DNA of 64,000 bases, from assembly GCA_030562195.1 (NCBI GenBank), contig CM060203.1:62001-126000 (forward strand). The letters are read 5' to 3'. The notes under the pieces are model-generated. The model ran no database searches. It saw nothing but the letters and a program-made list of their open reading frames with translations, and was not told the origin of the DNA. This stretch comes from Nipponacmea schrenckii. Taxonomy: Eukaryota; Mollusca; Gastropoda; Lottiidae. A program made the position numbers and the translations under genes. Positions 43,880 to 56,756 of this stretch are shown in pieces; position 1 is the stretch's first letter, and each line of letters starts with the position of its first letter.

Positions 43880-46833
43880 CTGAAAGGGAGAAAGATTTTC
43901 AGCTTCAGAGTAATATCTCGGGTTGAATTAGTATACAGTATTAGCTGAATCCTGCTACATTAGAACAATAGTTAAGGGCCCCAGCATCAATTCAGTCCTG
44001 ACTTCACTGCTGTAGACACGTAAATAAAATTGAGTTGTCTTTCTATTAGGTTCTCCAAATGGTCCGTTGTAAACTGAATACTTTTGCTGAAAATGCATAA
44101 AACCTCGAATTGCATGAAACTTGGTATGGACATATACCATATTTTGAAAATGGAAGACCAATAATGCAAAATGTACAAAATATTGTATTTGGTAAATTTT
44201 ATAAAGGAGTTAAAAACTTAAGAGGAGTGGTATTATGAAAATAATATTTATATTTCAAATTGTGTTATTATTAAATATGAATCAGAATAATGGAGAGAAT
44301 AATCAATTTCTTTTTCAATTTCAAGTTGTTGAATCAAAAATTTGACATGTGTAATCCAAATATTCGCAGGTTTGGTTTCTATTTTAAGTTTATGTTAGTT
44401 TTATAATTACTTTTAAATTACTAAACAGGTCTAGCACCTAGGTTTATCAATAATGCTCGTAACTGTAATTATAACATCGTAATAATGACATTCTAGGAGG
44501 TGATAATTGTAGAGGGTTATTCAGAAAATTGTTCTCAAATAACACTTATCATAAAAGATTTCAATTATTTAAGGTAGTACATAATACTAATTTTTTTAGA
44601 ATTTAAAAGGCAGAAATGATTAACTCAACAATATTATTATCCTCTTTCAGTGCCATAAGCAAACCTTCAAACAACTTAAAAACGTTGGTTTAAAACAATT
44701 ATGGCACCTTATAATGATCAATGTTGTGAACAGAAATCGGATTTTCTTAAAAAATAATTTACCACTAGGTGTGAACTTTAATAAAACCAAAGACTCTCAA
44801 CACTAAATTCCGTTCCAAATTTCCATTCATGACAAAATATTTGGAAAATGCAAGTAAGGAACAGCACTGATGTTCATTGAAAATTATATTCATTCAAATA
44901 CATGTATAATACATGTGTCCAATAACAATCAAGCGGATTCCTGTTGGACTATCTCAAGCTTTTAGTGATCATGACGTACTAAATTTTGGTCCAGAAACTA
45001 AACAAGCGGTTGCCTAGCATGATACACCCACTTTAAAATATATTTTCTGTTTTAATACAGGCAGAAACTCGTAACAATTTTAAGGTCTCATCCAAGTTCT
45101 CATCAATATAAATGTCTCTATTGTATTTACTAACTAATTTTCATGTGTTTGAACTAAGTCAAGGGCAATAACTCAAATATAGTTCATCGAAAAATAGTCA
45201 ATATTAAACTTAGTCAAGATCTCAACAATAAAAATGATCACATCAAATTTCATTCAAATCAGATGAAAACTGTATTGTCTATCGCAATCACAAGCAAATT
45301 TCGCTGCGTCCTGACTAAGTCAAGTGCAATAACTCAAAAACCGTTTATCGAAAAACCGTCAATTGCGAACTTGGCCAAGATCACATCAACTCAAGTCAAG
45401 GGCAATAACTCACTAAATGTTCACCCAAAAATCATCATTATCATACTTGTTCAAAATCTCATCAATATAAATGATCAAATTTCATTCAACTCCAATGGAA
45501 ATTGTGATCTCTATCGCGTTCACAGGCCAATTTTGACGCGTTTTGACTAAGTCAGGTACAATAGCTCTGGAAAATACTTTCAAGGTTGAATTTCGTGATT
45601 TAACATGGAAAGAGTTGGCAAATAAGTCGATCTATGTTGTTACGATAAATGTTTCAGTTCAGTGAGCTCTTATAAACATGGCTTATGGCCAGTTATGGGA
45701 CAATATGGCAAAAAGGTCATAACCTATACACGAACTATATTTTGCCCTTTAACCTTGCAGGTCAACGAGTGTAGCCGACCGAAACTGTTTACATTTTGAG
45801 CGAATTCTTTGTTCGAAAACCAAGATCAAGCTAAAGTATACACGAAAAACCTTGGTATAGTCATTTGTATTCCTAATGTAATTTCTTGTTGAAATTTAAT
45901 CAACATACAGTTTGTGTACTTTTTATGAAATGTAGATAAATCTTTTTCCACTTCCCCAAGTGTAAATGAGCAGATGCTGAACACTGTTTAAAACTGTCCA
46001 CTAGCACTTCACTAGCAGTCATTTACTGCTTCTTCTGTCGTATAGTTTCGAGTTATAAGTTTATATAAACAAAACTTTACCTTATATCATGGATTGTCCT
46101 GTTTATTTGGTCTTCTAATCGGTTATGTTGGTGAGTATTATGTTTTCACCTTATTCAGTGAACGTTTTCTTGTCAACTGGTGTTATACAACCACTCGTTG
46201 TATACATGTATATATAACACGTTTGAATGGTTCTACTTGGTTAGTCATGGTTAGTTTTACTCACCACTTTTCATGATAAACCTGACTCGGTACTATACAA
46301 GCTGTAGTAATTAAACAGATTCCGACTTTATCCAGAAAATTATAAGCTATTATATACGTATATTGCCCCAAGGGTAAATATTTTGCAAAAAACAAGTAAG
46401 ACTTTTTTTGTGTTGAAAAAAATCCAAAGACTAGTAAGTCTAACTAAAACCAAAAGCGAATAGGGAAACCGAAAGTGAAGAAATGTTCGTGGTTTCCAAA
46501 ACCAGACCTGTAGAGGCGGGGGAGTAGTCATCGTGTTCAAAAATGAGCTTAAAATTTTAAAGATGAAATTAGCTACATATAAAACTTTTGTTTACAATCA
46601 AACACTGGAACAGTGCGAATTTATATTTTTATCGTCATTCGCGATTTGAGAATTCTTTTCGGACTTTCGGAATATTATTGAGTCAAGACGAGGTTTGGTA
46701 ATTCATAAACAAGATGGTTAGGTTTGGTAACTCTTATGATGTTAAATGATGTTTGAAAACTTTTGAGAAAAGAGCGGGGATGAGGTTTTACCACTCTTCA
46801 GTTTATGAGTGATGTTGATTGACACGTCTTTAA
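43880..46833. other. Upstream region; one remnant of 150 bp core repeats
   Basis: No coding sequence is supported. At about 45090-45590, two to three diverged units share AAGTCAAGGGCAATAACTCA, TTTCATTCAAATC and CTCTATCGC. They are related to the core units at 8450-8490 (CCAATGAAAACTGTGGTCTC). The 5' noncoding exon and promoter of paralogue 1 should lie here but could not be placed. Confidence 0.5.
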
Positions 46834-47298
46834 AGGGATAATAGGCGTTAGAACGAACATAAAATTTTAAGTTCACTCAAATTTGGACAATAACAGTATA
46901 TATCCATCAGTGGACTTACCTATACATCAAAATCCCTCTAAAATCCGATAAATCCCCAAAATAAAGTAGTTTATCATAAAACGCTTGGGCCATCCATCAA
47001 GCGATTTTCAAATCGTGTAAATATAAAGGGAAGTAACTCTAACATGTGGGTTTTCACGCGTCCTTGACCCCTACTGTTGAATTCCACAATGATGTTTTAG
47101 CGTTGATTTACCAGACGCTTTTATTCTCAAACTGAATGGAATCATCGCTGGCTTAATTTTTTTTAAAATTCCGAATATATTTTTATTGTGGCTTTTCAAA
47201 ATTTGGCAAAGTGTGGGATGCATACTTATTTAACTAATAGTCAAATTGAAACACAAATATAAGCCGTAGGACGAGTGTATTCAACGCCTATTATCCCT
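46834..47298. mobile_element. 465 bp TTAA-flanked MITE, copy 2
   Basis: TTAA flanks lie at 46830-46833 and 47299-47302. The ends AGGGATAATAGGCGTTAGAA and CGCCTATTATCCCT match copy 1, in inverted orientation and at the same length. Confidence 0.88.
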
Positions 47299-47302
47299 TT
47301 AA

Positions 47303-47990
47303 GAATGAAGATGAGGTTTGACAAGTCTTGAGATTATGATTGCTAGTGATGACAAGTCTTAAGATTATGATTACTGATGAGGTCTGACAATTCTTTCAGG
47401 TATGAATGAGGATGAGGTTTGACAAGTCTTGAGATTATGGCTGGTGATGAGGTTGACAAGTCTTTGAGATTGTGGTTGGTGATAAGAATTGACAAAGTCT
47501 TGAGGTTATGGGTGGTGATGAGGTTGACAAGTCTTTGAGATTGTGGTTGGTTATAAGAATTGACAAGTCTTGAGATTATGAGTGATGATGAGGATGACAA
47601 GTCTTTGAGATAATAGTTGGTGATGAGAAATGACAAGTCTTGAGATTATGGGTGGTGATGAGAATTGACAAGTCTTGAGATAATAAGTGATGATGAAGTC
47701 TTTGGGTTATGAATTATGACGAGGATTGACAAGTTTTGAGACTATAAGTGGTGATGAGGTTGACCCATTTTCAGGTTATGAATGCTGTTGAGGAGAAACA
47801 GGCATAGATGTTCTGAATGATGACGAGGATTGAGAAATCTGAAAATATATTTTGTGATGAGATTGACAAATCTTGGGTTTATGAAAAAGACAAAGTCTTG
47901 AGAAAAGTCTTGAGATTATGGGTGGTGATGAGGATGATGAATTTTGAGACTAAAAATGATGACGAGGATTGACAAGAGAGTGAGGAACGT
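47303..47990. repeat. Degenerate ~35 bp minisatellite
   Basis: About 18-20 units vary around TTGACAAGTCTTGAGATTAT + GGTGGTGATGAGG, with higher-order 60-70 bp pairs. It begins immediately after the TTAA of the MITE copy. Confidence 0.85.
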
Positions 47991-48539
47991 AAATTTCAAA
48001 AGTATAATAACTAATTTTTCTGTAAAATATGAACTAAAAGACGAATCTCTGGGTAAATGTGTGGGTATGAAATGACAGAAAATACAATTCAGAAATTATC
48101 GTAGAGAATAGAAGTGTATTTTTCAATGTATATGGTGTGTTTCTTCGCTCCAATTTAAATGTGTGCGAATTAAGCTTTTGTCAAATTGATGTGGGAAAGT
48201 CAACTTCATTAAATACGTTTGAGAAAAATGTGTGAAGAAATAATTCTATGAATGGTGAGTTAGCGAATACCACTATGAATACCCTTTCATTATATAAGGT
48301 AGTAGATACATATAACAAAGGAAGCCGTCACAGCTATTTTTTAACGGCTTAATAACTGCCTTTATAACAATTAATCTATATATTACATAAAGGTTAATAA
48401 CCTTCATTACCGAAAATAAAATCGAGATAAAATTTGTGTTAAAATCATTATTACGAAATCATTATTACGTATTTGTTACGTGCATTGACTTTGATTCAAC
48501 ATATTTGTTATCGTTATATCCAAATTTCAACTATTTACA

Positions 48540-48885
48540 AAATGATGAGAAACTGTCTGTAATCCTAGCCGATGGAAAAGTTGCAAGAAAAGGTGCCAGG
48601 ACCTGCTATTGAAACGAAATCTTATATATACCCTGTGTAAATAATTATCTACATCAATTTGTTTCTGTATTATTTTAAACATAATTATATTTTAACTTAT
48701 TCTTACCTATTTGAAAATTGTTTTAATTCGTTATAGAAATTCTAACTTGTGTATTTCATATTTGTGAATGTCACGACTCGTAAGCCAATTTGGCTGGGAA
48801 GCAATTTGAATAATTTTGTAAATGTTAACTGTATAAATCTTTGCTGTGTGACACGTTAATAAACTACTACTACTACTTCAACACT
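48540..48885 (+). mobile_element. Possible LINE 3' untranslated remnant
   Basis: A short hairpin (AGCCAATTTGGCT near 48783) is followed by TAAATGTTAACTGTATAAAT, AATAAA and a (CTA)n tail (about 48858-48875). This layout is common at CR1-type LINE 3' ends. No coding sequence is attached, so a host 3' untranslated region is possible. Confidence 0.35.
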
Positions 48886-50406
48886 CTACACAGAGAAATG
48901 TAGTAGCGGTATTAAACAAATGTTACGCACTGCCATTGAATAAAGTCTCAAAAAAAAAACCCAGTGAGATCTTATAAACTCAAGCTCTGATAGATTCTTC
49001 GCCATACAAACCGTATTAGAATGATTTGCGTTAATACAAATATAACATGAACAGCACTATGCCTTCAAAATTATATTTAATTACCATTTAAATTTCTGTG
49101 AGATTAATTTGTTTCTTCCAATTTTATGTTATGTACATTTATATTTGTATCAACGCAATGACATCCTATGTCACAAAGTCGTGTTGGAATTTTTGGTTAT
49201 ACACTCTCTTTAAGAGAGACCGTATATTTAAATAATATTTTGAATCAAAGTTTTAGTGTCTGGATAACCTAATATTATGTATCGACGCGGAAGGTACACG
49301 GCATGCGATGCACGAACATTCATTTACACATAGTATATAAAGGTGAATATACGTAGTTTCGTGGCTTATTCTGTCGATACAAGAGTGATGTCGTTGGTCC
49401 TGTTTTTTATTGGTCTCACGGTAGTAATATAATATAGAAAATCCATTAGTTTTCTCGGCTGTATTTATGCACATGTAAGTCTACTAGTCTACGGTGTGTT
49501 TTAAAATGGTATTAATATTAATCTGTGTGACGTTTAAGTAAATTAGTATCCATATAATGGTATTAGGGATGTTGTCTGTGCTACGTTGAAAGACATTCCT
49601 TTGTCTATCTGACATGCTATGACTGAGACGGGACTAAGAAGAAAGTTTATATACAGCTAATGTTATGATGTTATGGTATAACCTGTACACGTGTGTTATT
49701 TGTAAAATGTTATGTCAAACCGGTCATGTCAAACCGAAAGTGGTAATTGGTGTTTCAGTATCAACTGATCTGGTGATTTGATGTTAAACGTACGACTGTG
49801 AACTACTGTAATCTGTAGGAACTTTGAAGCTGCATAATATGGTAAATATTAATGGTAGAGAAATTTACAGATCGGAAGATGATTATGAACTGAAATTGGG
49901 AGGTGGTTTGGTATAGTTTGATGTTTACTTGTGTCGATTTGTTTATGTATATGTGCTTATTGTTTGCTATATAAACTTGTTAATTTATACTTATTTATTA
50001 TTGGGTTTTTGAGGTGAATCTGGCGTACGAAACATTCCGTCCGCCCATCCTGTGACATCCTAAGACGTCATCTTTAAGAATCTTTAGATTTGCCCAGACA
50101 ATAAGATACATTCAACCAAATCAACTATTGGAAAATCTTAACCCAAACCGTTATCGTTATGCAATGACGACAAATATTTTAGGCCCAAAAACGATGACTG
50201 CGTTCGCAAGCAAATTTTGTGGTTCAATCACAAAAGTGACTTGACCAAGATAAAACCTGTGTACATGTACAATACCTTTTAATACAAGAGAATTAAATAA
50301 CCCAAAACTAAGCACATTGAATAAATGTTTTTTTCAAAAAACAAATAATTATAACACTATAACCTAATGTACACAAAAACATCAATTAAGGGACTTATAG
50401 TTGAGA
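48886..50406. other. No gene recognised
   Basis: AT-rich intergenic sequence between the repeat remnant and paralogue 2. Confidence 0.5.
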
Positions 50407-50412
50407 TTTATT
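50407..50412 (-). promoter_or_regulatory. Candidate polyadenylation signal AATAAA
   Basis: TTTATT on the plus strand, about 52 bp beyond the stop codon of TspO-like paralogue 2. Confidence 0.45.
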
Positions 50413-50463
50413 TAGATGAAGTCATCCTAAGATAAGATGAAATGCTCATCTTATATCGGAGAT

Positions 50464-51565
50464 TCAAGGCTCAATAGAAGAGTTTTTGATAAGATCTTCG
50501 GATTTAGATTTTCTACAATGTCGCATGAACGTCATTATCAATTTCAAAACAATAGTTGCAAGTCCGATTCCGAGGAGAGCTGCACTAAATATAGAGTTTG
50601 TTTTCTCGGAATTCCAATTTTCTGATATGATTCCACCGAGAGCATAGGGCACAACTAAATAGGGCGTCAGTGTATAACGGGAAAATTTGTCGAAAAAAAA
50701 TAAATCAGTTCCGACGAAAATTGCAAATTCGGCGGATAATACACCCAATGAAATTGTACCTGCTGTCTCGTAATCGACATCACATCGATATATCAACAGT
50801 GTAGTTAAAGTTAACAATGCAGCGATAGTTGTCCATGCAGCGTAAATACCCAATCCATTGTGGACAAATATGCGATGTAACCATATTTCGATATGACGCC
50901 CTTGTTTTGATAATATTTGACTATGCTCGGCAAGCTTCTTGTAAGATACAAATAGGCAAAAATATAAAGTAAAGGGCACAATGACAAGGATTCCAAATGA
51001 GGCCTCTAATATTTCCCTGTCAAAAACAAATGACCAAGCTGTAGTCAGACAGTAATTGAAGGCGTAGACAAAGAATAAAGATGGTTGTAGAATAATGGGA
51101 TTAATGTAGGCTGGAATGTCATCCACTTTTCTAAACACATTCACAATAGCAAATATTAACCACAAAGCTTGCCAGGCGTAAATCAATCCCCATATACTGA
51201 ATGTCCAAGCGGCAGGTTTCACACCATGGTGATATTTGTCCGAGAGATAGCTCATATTGTGTTTATATAGATTGACAGCTGCAAAATAATAAAAAAAAAA
51301 TATATTTTTATGTATGCAACATAATTGTATTATTATCCTTCAATACATATCTCTTCTATGTTAAAAATATATAAAGAATATACGAAGTGTTTCCTTCATT
51401 GGCATTTAGTGATGAGATTAAATAGCTGAACAATAATGTTGTTGTATTACTTACGCGGCTCATCGAAACTGCTTACTGCACTGAGCCCAAACGAAATTAA
51501 CACTACAACCACAACAGTGATAATTGAGGCTAACAATAGTTTATTATGGACTGTCATTTTGAAAT
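50464..51565 (-). CDS. TspO/MBR-like multi-pass membrane protein, paralogue 2
   Basis: Coding exons are 51455-51557 (ATG at 51557) and 50464-51278, with GTAAGT...TTTGCAG at the same phase-1 position as paralogue 1, giving 305 residues. Exon 1 begins MTVHNKLLLASIIT and holds one helix. Exon 2 starts VNLYKHNMSYLSDKY, parallel to NLYRYNLSALSNKY in paralogue 1. It contains VKPAAWTFSIWGLIYAWQ, HNGLGIYAAWTTIAALL and LTPYLVVPYALGG. The G of the P-x-G-W motif is Ala here. The last 15 residues diverge completely from paralogue 1 and are acidic and serine-rich. An acceptor (TTTCATTTCAG) sits eight bases before the ATG, as in paralogue 1. Function is inferred only from the family signature. Confidence 0.8.
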
Positions 51566-52887
51566 CTGAAATGAAAGTAATTAGTTTTATCAAATGAATC
51601 ATTGTGGCAGAACAGTTGAAATTACTCCATTCGCTTTACAATGTCCAAATATAACGTGTAATATACTTGACGAAAAGGTTATTAAGTAACTACCGGAAAC
51701 TTACGAAACTAAAGATAATGTGAGAAACTGTTGAAAATGGTCGTACACTTGATTTATGCCAATCCATACACGTTTCGGGTCTATCGGAAATATGTAACAC
51801 AAGTTATTGCCTTGATGTCACTTGCATTACAATAAAGCATAACGTAGGCATGCATTATCAATTCGGAGTAGATAAATGAGATAAAAACTCTGAAATACCC
51901 CTAATATGTCCTAATATGTGAAGATATGCCTTACCTCAATCTTATCGATTATAAGTTCTAATGGTGTATTTTGTTTATTTGTAAAATTTTATATAGGGAC
52001 AGAGCCCGTCACGCTCATTTGGAGACTTTATACAACAAACCTCCAGTCTCATTTTATTGGTCCATAGCGAGTGTCACGTTCATTCAAACGTGATTTCCAA
52101 GTGGCTGTATTGGGTACGCTTCGTTTTATACAATCATATTATACAAGTAGAGACCTACACCTTGTTAAATACATTATTTAATTTTATAGGTATCAACGAC
52201 AATCATATAAACCAAATAGATATAAGGTATAGAATTATATAAACAACTTGTATATATAAATAGGTCAATACTACATGATATTTTGCTAAATTTGACATTT
52301 TGTGCTCTACGTGACATTGAATACAAATTGTTATATTTTGATTTTGGGTTGTCATCATTACTTTTTAGTATTGCATTGTCCATGACCCTTGTTGGCGCCA
52401 TTTGAAAATTAATGTCATTCGTCTGTGATAGTGATGATTTTTATGGAGTCCTCCGTTGTATAAATTATATTGATTTAGACCGTATTGGTCTGTAGAATAT
52501 GCACCCTTTCATTTATCTCTCATTATAAGTCTCTATAAAGTATCGAAATTTTGAATCTCATCTAAAGATTTTAATATAAATGAATGTGTACATTGATAAC
52601 CTTATTTGCTGACGTTTCCATCACCGGACAAGTAGTAATTCTAGCTCGCTGGTCGTCGACTTGTAGGCACAAGTATATATGAAGCCTATATACATTGCTG
52701 GTTTACTTGCAAGTTACGTGCGAGCAATGCGTTTAATTGTTGCAGAGTGTATTGTTTGTAAGGTATGGGATTTTGGTATTTCGTTAGTAATTGTGATGAA
52801 TTTATCGACATTTTTGTATGTGTATCGGGAAATCTGATAGAGCCAATTTCCACCATTCTAATTTCAACCAGAAGTCCGTGGTTTATT
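51566..52887. other. Upstream region of paralogue 2; no further gene
   Basis: No coding sequence is supported. An inverted CCAAT (ATTGGTCC near 52058) lies upstream of paralogue 2, but without a mapped start this is only suggestive. Confidence 0.4.
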
Positions 52888-52934
52888 ACGTATTTCGACT
52901 TTGGCGAAAACGTATTGTAATCGTTCGGATTATT
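52888..52934 (+). repeat. 47 bp hairpin unit abutting the 8 kb palindrome
   Basis: Same unit as the pair at 15029-15122 (ACGTATTTCGAC ... GTTCGGATTATT). It sits directly outside the palindrome's left end and is absent from the right end. Confidence 0.85.
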
Positions 52935-54555
52935 TTATTGCAGTGCGTTCTTCGAACGCACTGCTTTGTTTTCGAAATGACTATTTTTTTTTTTTTTTTG
53001 TCTCTTTCTGGTCACGCTCCCCAGCCATAACTGCAAATGTCTTACACAATCTGGCGTGATATTGTAACGTAATCTTGTGCTCGTTGTTGTTTAAATGTAA
53101 AATGACGCATTTTTGTTCTACCGGAAATGACGTAGAACGTCACAAATTTTATTTTTGTTTACTAACTCACGGCTCGTTATTTTATCCAATCTGGTTCGGA
53201 CTTTTTTTATTTACTACTTATAACTTAGATTTACATAATAGCAGTTTAAAAATTTTGAAATTTTTACTTTTGTTGCTGACTTTTGAATTTTAAAATTTAA
53301 CACTTTTTCTAACTTTTGCAATTTTGATTAGATCGAAATTTCTTGTCAAGAAAAATCTGTTTTCAAATTGTCGACATCACTTCCGGTTTCGGCGTCATAC
53401 GTCGCTAAACTTCGAATTTTCACTTCCGGAATTCTAAAGATATTTGAATTTTTTTTTTTGCAATTAGTTACTATTAAACCATAACGATTTTATAATTAAC
53501 AAAAATTGAACCGGAAGTAACAGATCAGTCGCCATCATTAAACCACTTACTTTTGTAAAGTGAAAAATTGGGCCTTAGGGGTTAATCGGACAATTGTAAT
53601 TTTGATGTCTATGTAATCTTCAATCGATTGCTAACAATTCTTAGGAAGCCGAATTTTGAATTTCGATTTAGCTTACCTTTCATTTCCGGTTCTTTTTTTT
53701 CACTCAGTGCCTAATTTTCCAACGTTCATATATCGTGACCTTGACCTTTGGTGACCATGCGACCTGCACAAAAGTTGTTGCCCTTGTCGAGATCTATGCA
53801 TTGATGTCTTCATTTGTGTTGTGAAATGTCAACTTCCGGTTTTACAGCCATTTGAAAATTGCACTTTTTAACTTCGAAGAGCTCTGTCACGTGACCTCAT
53901 TTACATACGTCAAAATTTCTTTTATGTCCTTATTACGCGTAATTTATTCTTTCCAATGGTGTATAACACTTTATATTTTGATCAAAATTGCGCTTTTAAA
54001 TATTTGAAAATTTTGTTCTTAGTTCTATATTAATTGTGCGTGATTTATGAAAAAGCACGTGTTTTTTTTAAAATTTACGTCTTATTTTTTCACAAAAATT
54101 GGTAGATGAGTAGACAAAAAATTATCATTAAAGATTCCGATAAAACATTTTCCGAAATTAGCCGGAAACGTCCGAAAATGACCAAAAATTGCAGAAAATC
54201 ACAGAAATCGGAATTTTCGGATTAAATTTTCGCACAAACTTGCAATTTTTTTATTCCACAGAATTAGTACCATCAATATCTTCATTTTGTATGTATGCCG
54301 TATATGCAAATTCCTAACCGCTTGATCGCCATCTTGAAATATGCAAATTATTGGAAAAATACTAATCGTCCGCCATTTTTAATCCTATTTTTTTTCAGAT
54401 TTGTTTTAAAATATAATTTGGATAATTATCTAGGTCCTCTAGTTGCATATTTTTCAATTTCAAATTTGTCTTTGGACCAGGTCCTGCCAAAGTTTTTCAA
54501 AACTGACTTCCGTTTGAAAGTTCATAACTTTTGAACTCTACCATATGCATCCTTT

Positions 54556-54778
54556 TGATCTCAAAACAACATCACCAGAGAGGCACTGGACTGGAATCCC
54601 CAAGGGCATAGAAGACAAGGACGACCTTTACATAGCTTGAAAAGAATAAGACTGAAAGAGCTAGGAAGGATTGGCAAGACCTGGAATGAAGCAAAAAGAA
54701 CAGCTCATAACAGAGTGAGATGGAGAACGTCTGTAGCAGCCCTATTCTCCGCAAGGAACGAAGAGGACTAACTTACTA
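54556..54778 (+). pseudogene. LINE reverse-transcriptase C-terminal tail (left arm)
   Basis: The frame ending TAA near 54770 reads EALDWNPQGHRRQGRP, then LKELGRIGKTWNEAKRTAHN and RVRWRTSVAALFSARNEED. This W-x-P-x-G-x-R-x-x-G-R-P ... W-x-E-A ... D/N-R-x-x-W-R pattern is the C-terminus of RTE-like/ORF2-type LINEs. It is flanked by a 13 bp target duplication, ATATGCATCCTTT (54543-54555 and 54779-54791), so it is a heavily 5'-truncated LINE insertion of 223 bp. Confidence 0.8.
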
Positions 54779-56256
54779 ATATGCATCCTTTATTTTTCTG
54801 CACAATCATCTTCATTGGCTAAAGGTTCATATGATTTCTAATTTTAGTAAAGAATATTTGGATTAATAGGGATCCAAAAATTGGTAATTTGCATATTTCT
54901 CGTATCTTCAGATGGTTATATCTCATGAACAAGACTCTTGGCAACAATCTAATTGACATTATTGTGATGTGATTTCATCAGCTTTCTAACAATATCTTTA
55001 TTTTAGCTATAGACCGAAAACTGATGAAAATACGCCTAGTAGATTTTAACATTCATATTTTTTTATATTTAGTTCTATTTAACTTAAAAACAAAATTCGA
55101 ACAGATTTATAATGTGCAAATTCCCAGCTTTTAAACAATATATAAATCAATATGTATAAATAAAAATTGCGAAAAGTTTAAGAATAAAATTACACTCTAA
55201 TTAAACAGATATAAACTTTCGGTTTATCGTCATTTAAAAATTGCGAATTTTTCCTATAAAACGGTCAATTCAATATTTTTGACATTTCCAGTTGAAGTTT
55301 CCAAAACAAGTCATTGGACTTTGTGGGCGTGGTTAAGCCCAGATATTTTTACATCACAAACTTTAAAGATTGCCAGTCTATTAACAAGCTCAAATGTCAC
55401 GTGTTAAATCATGAATAAATCATCTCTCCAAATAAATGCAAAATCAATCTACATTCTATCCTTAAATGACAGCCAGGAGACCAACAAATTCTAAATAGCT
55501 CGAAAGCTATAAATAAAGCCGAAATATATATGGAAACTGATTTTTGAATTGTTATTTTGATTTTAATTTTTTTACGATTAAAAATTAATCCAGTTAAAAT
55601 GATTCAAAGATATTATATATCTTAAATAAAAGGAATGATTGTTCATTTCTCGTTGTGTGCGATGTATGATATGGAATATTTGGAAGGAAATTACAACCTT
55701 TAGAATTTTAAATGATATTCTCTTAAGCAAAAATAATGTACAGTTGAGTGGACTAGTGGTATAAGGGACGGAACTCTATAAAATACTCTCTTAAAGATGT
55801 AAAGCCCCGCTGTTAATTTGGTGTCTCTATGTTATACCATGGCAACTTGCCACAAATTGCAGGATCTAATGTTCCTACTACACCTAAATTAAGATTGATA
55901 AATAAATAAATAAACAAATTAACAAGTATCAACGATCTGGAAAGTTAATGAAATCCGAGATCAATTTGTAATCTTAAATAAGGTGTTATGTCCCACAAAT
56001 TTGTTTTTTCGACGTTTTGATTTACACACTTATTAAACAGATATAAATGTTACAAGAAGAGTTAAGAAGTTAATGTAACAGGTCATAAAGTCAAATTGTG
56101 TTAATTTCTTATCGTTTGGTCAAGACACAAATTTTGACATTTCCAGTTTTAAATATCGCAACCAATCAAAACAAGTCATTTACGGAGTAGGCGTGGTTAG
56201 TTCTATTTTAAATGACAGCCAGAAAATATAACAAATTCTAAATATCTCGGGAAACT

Positions 56257-56756
56257 NNNNNNNNNNNNNNNNNNNNNNNNNNNNNNNNNNNNNNNNNNNN
56301 NNNNNNNNNNNNNNNNNNNNNNNNNNNNNNNNNNNNNNNNNNNNNNNNNNNNNNNNNNNNNNNNNNNNNNNNNNNNNNNNNNNNNNNNNNNNNNNNNNNN
56401 NNNNNNNNNNNNNNNNNNNNNNNNNNNNNNNNNNNNNNNNNNNNNNNNNNNNNNNNNNNNNNNNNNNNNNNNNNNNNNNNNNNNNNNNNNNNNNNNNNNN
56501 NNNNNNNNNNNNNNNNNNNNNNNNNNNNNNNNNNNNNNNNNNNNNNNNNNNNNNNNNNNNNNNNNNNNNNNNNNNNNNNNNNNNNNNNNNNNNNNNNNNN
56601 NNNNNNNNNNNNNNNNNNNNNNNNNNNNNNNNNNNNNNNNNNNNNNNNNNNNNNNNNNNNNNNNNNNNNNNNNNNNNNNNNNNNNNNNNNNNNNNNNNNN
56701 NNNNNNNNNNNNNNNNNNNNNNNNNNNNNNNNNNNNNNNNNNNNNNNNNNNNNNNN
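56257..56756. other. Assembly gap (500 N) at the palindrome centre
   Basis: Exactly 500 N. Its position in the palindrome spacer suggests the assembler failed at the fold. Confidence 0.99.

Noticed and set aside
53075..53293. 72-codon frame repeated exactly at 60645-60863
   Set aside because: Same arm sequence on both sides of the palindrome; no domain, no coding signal beyond the duplication.
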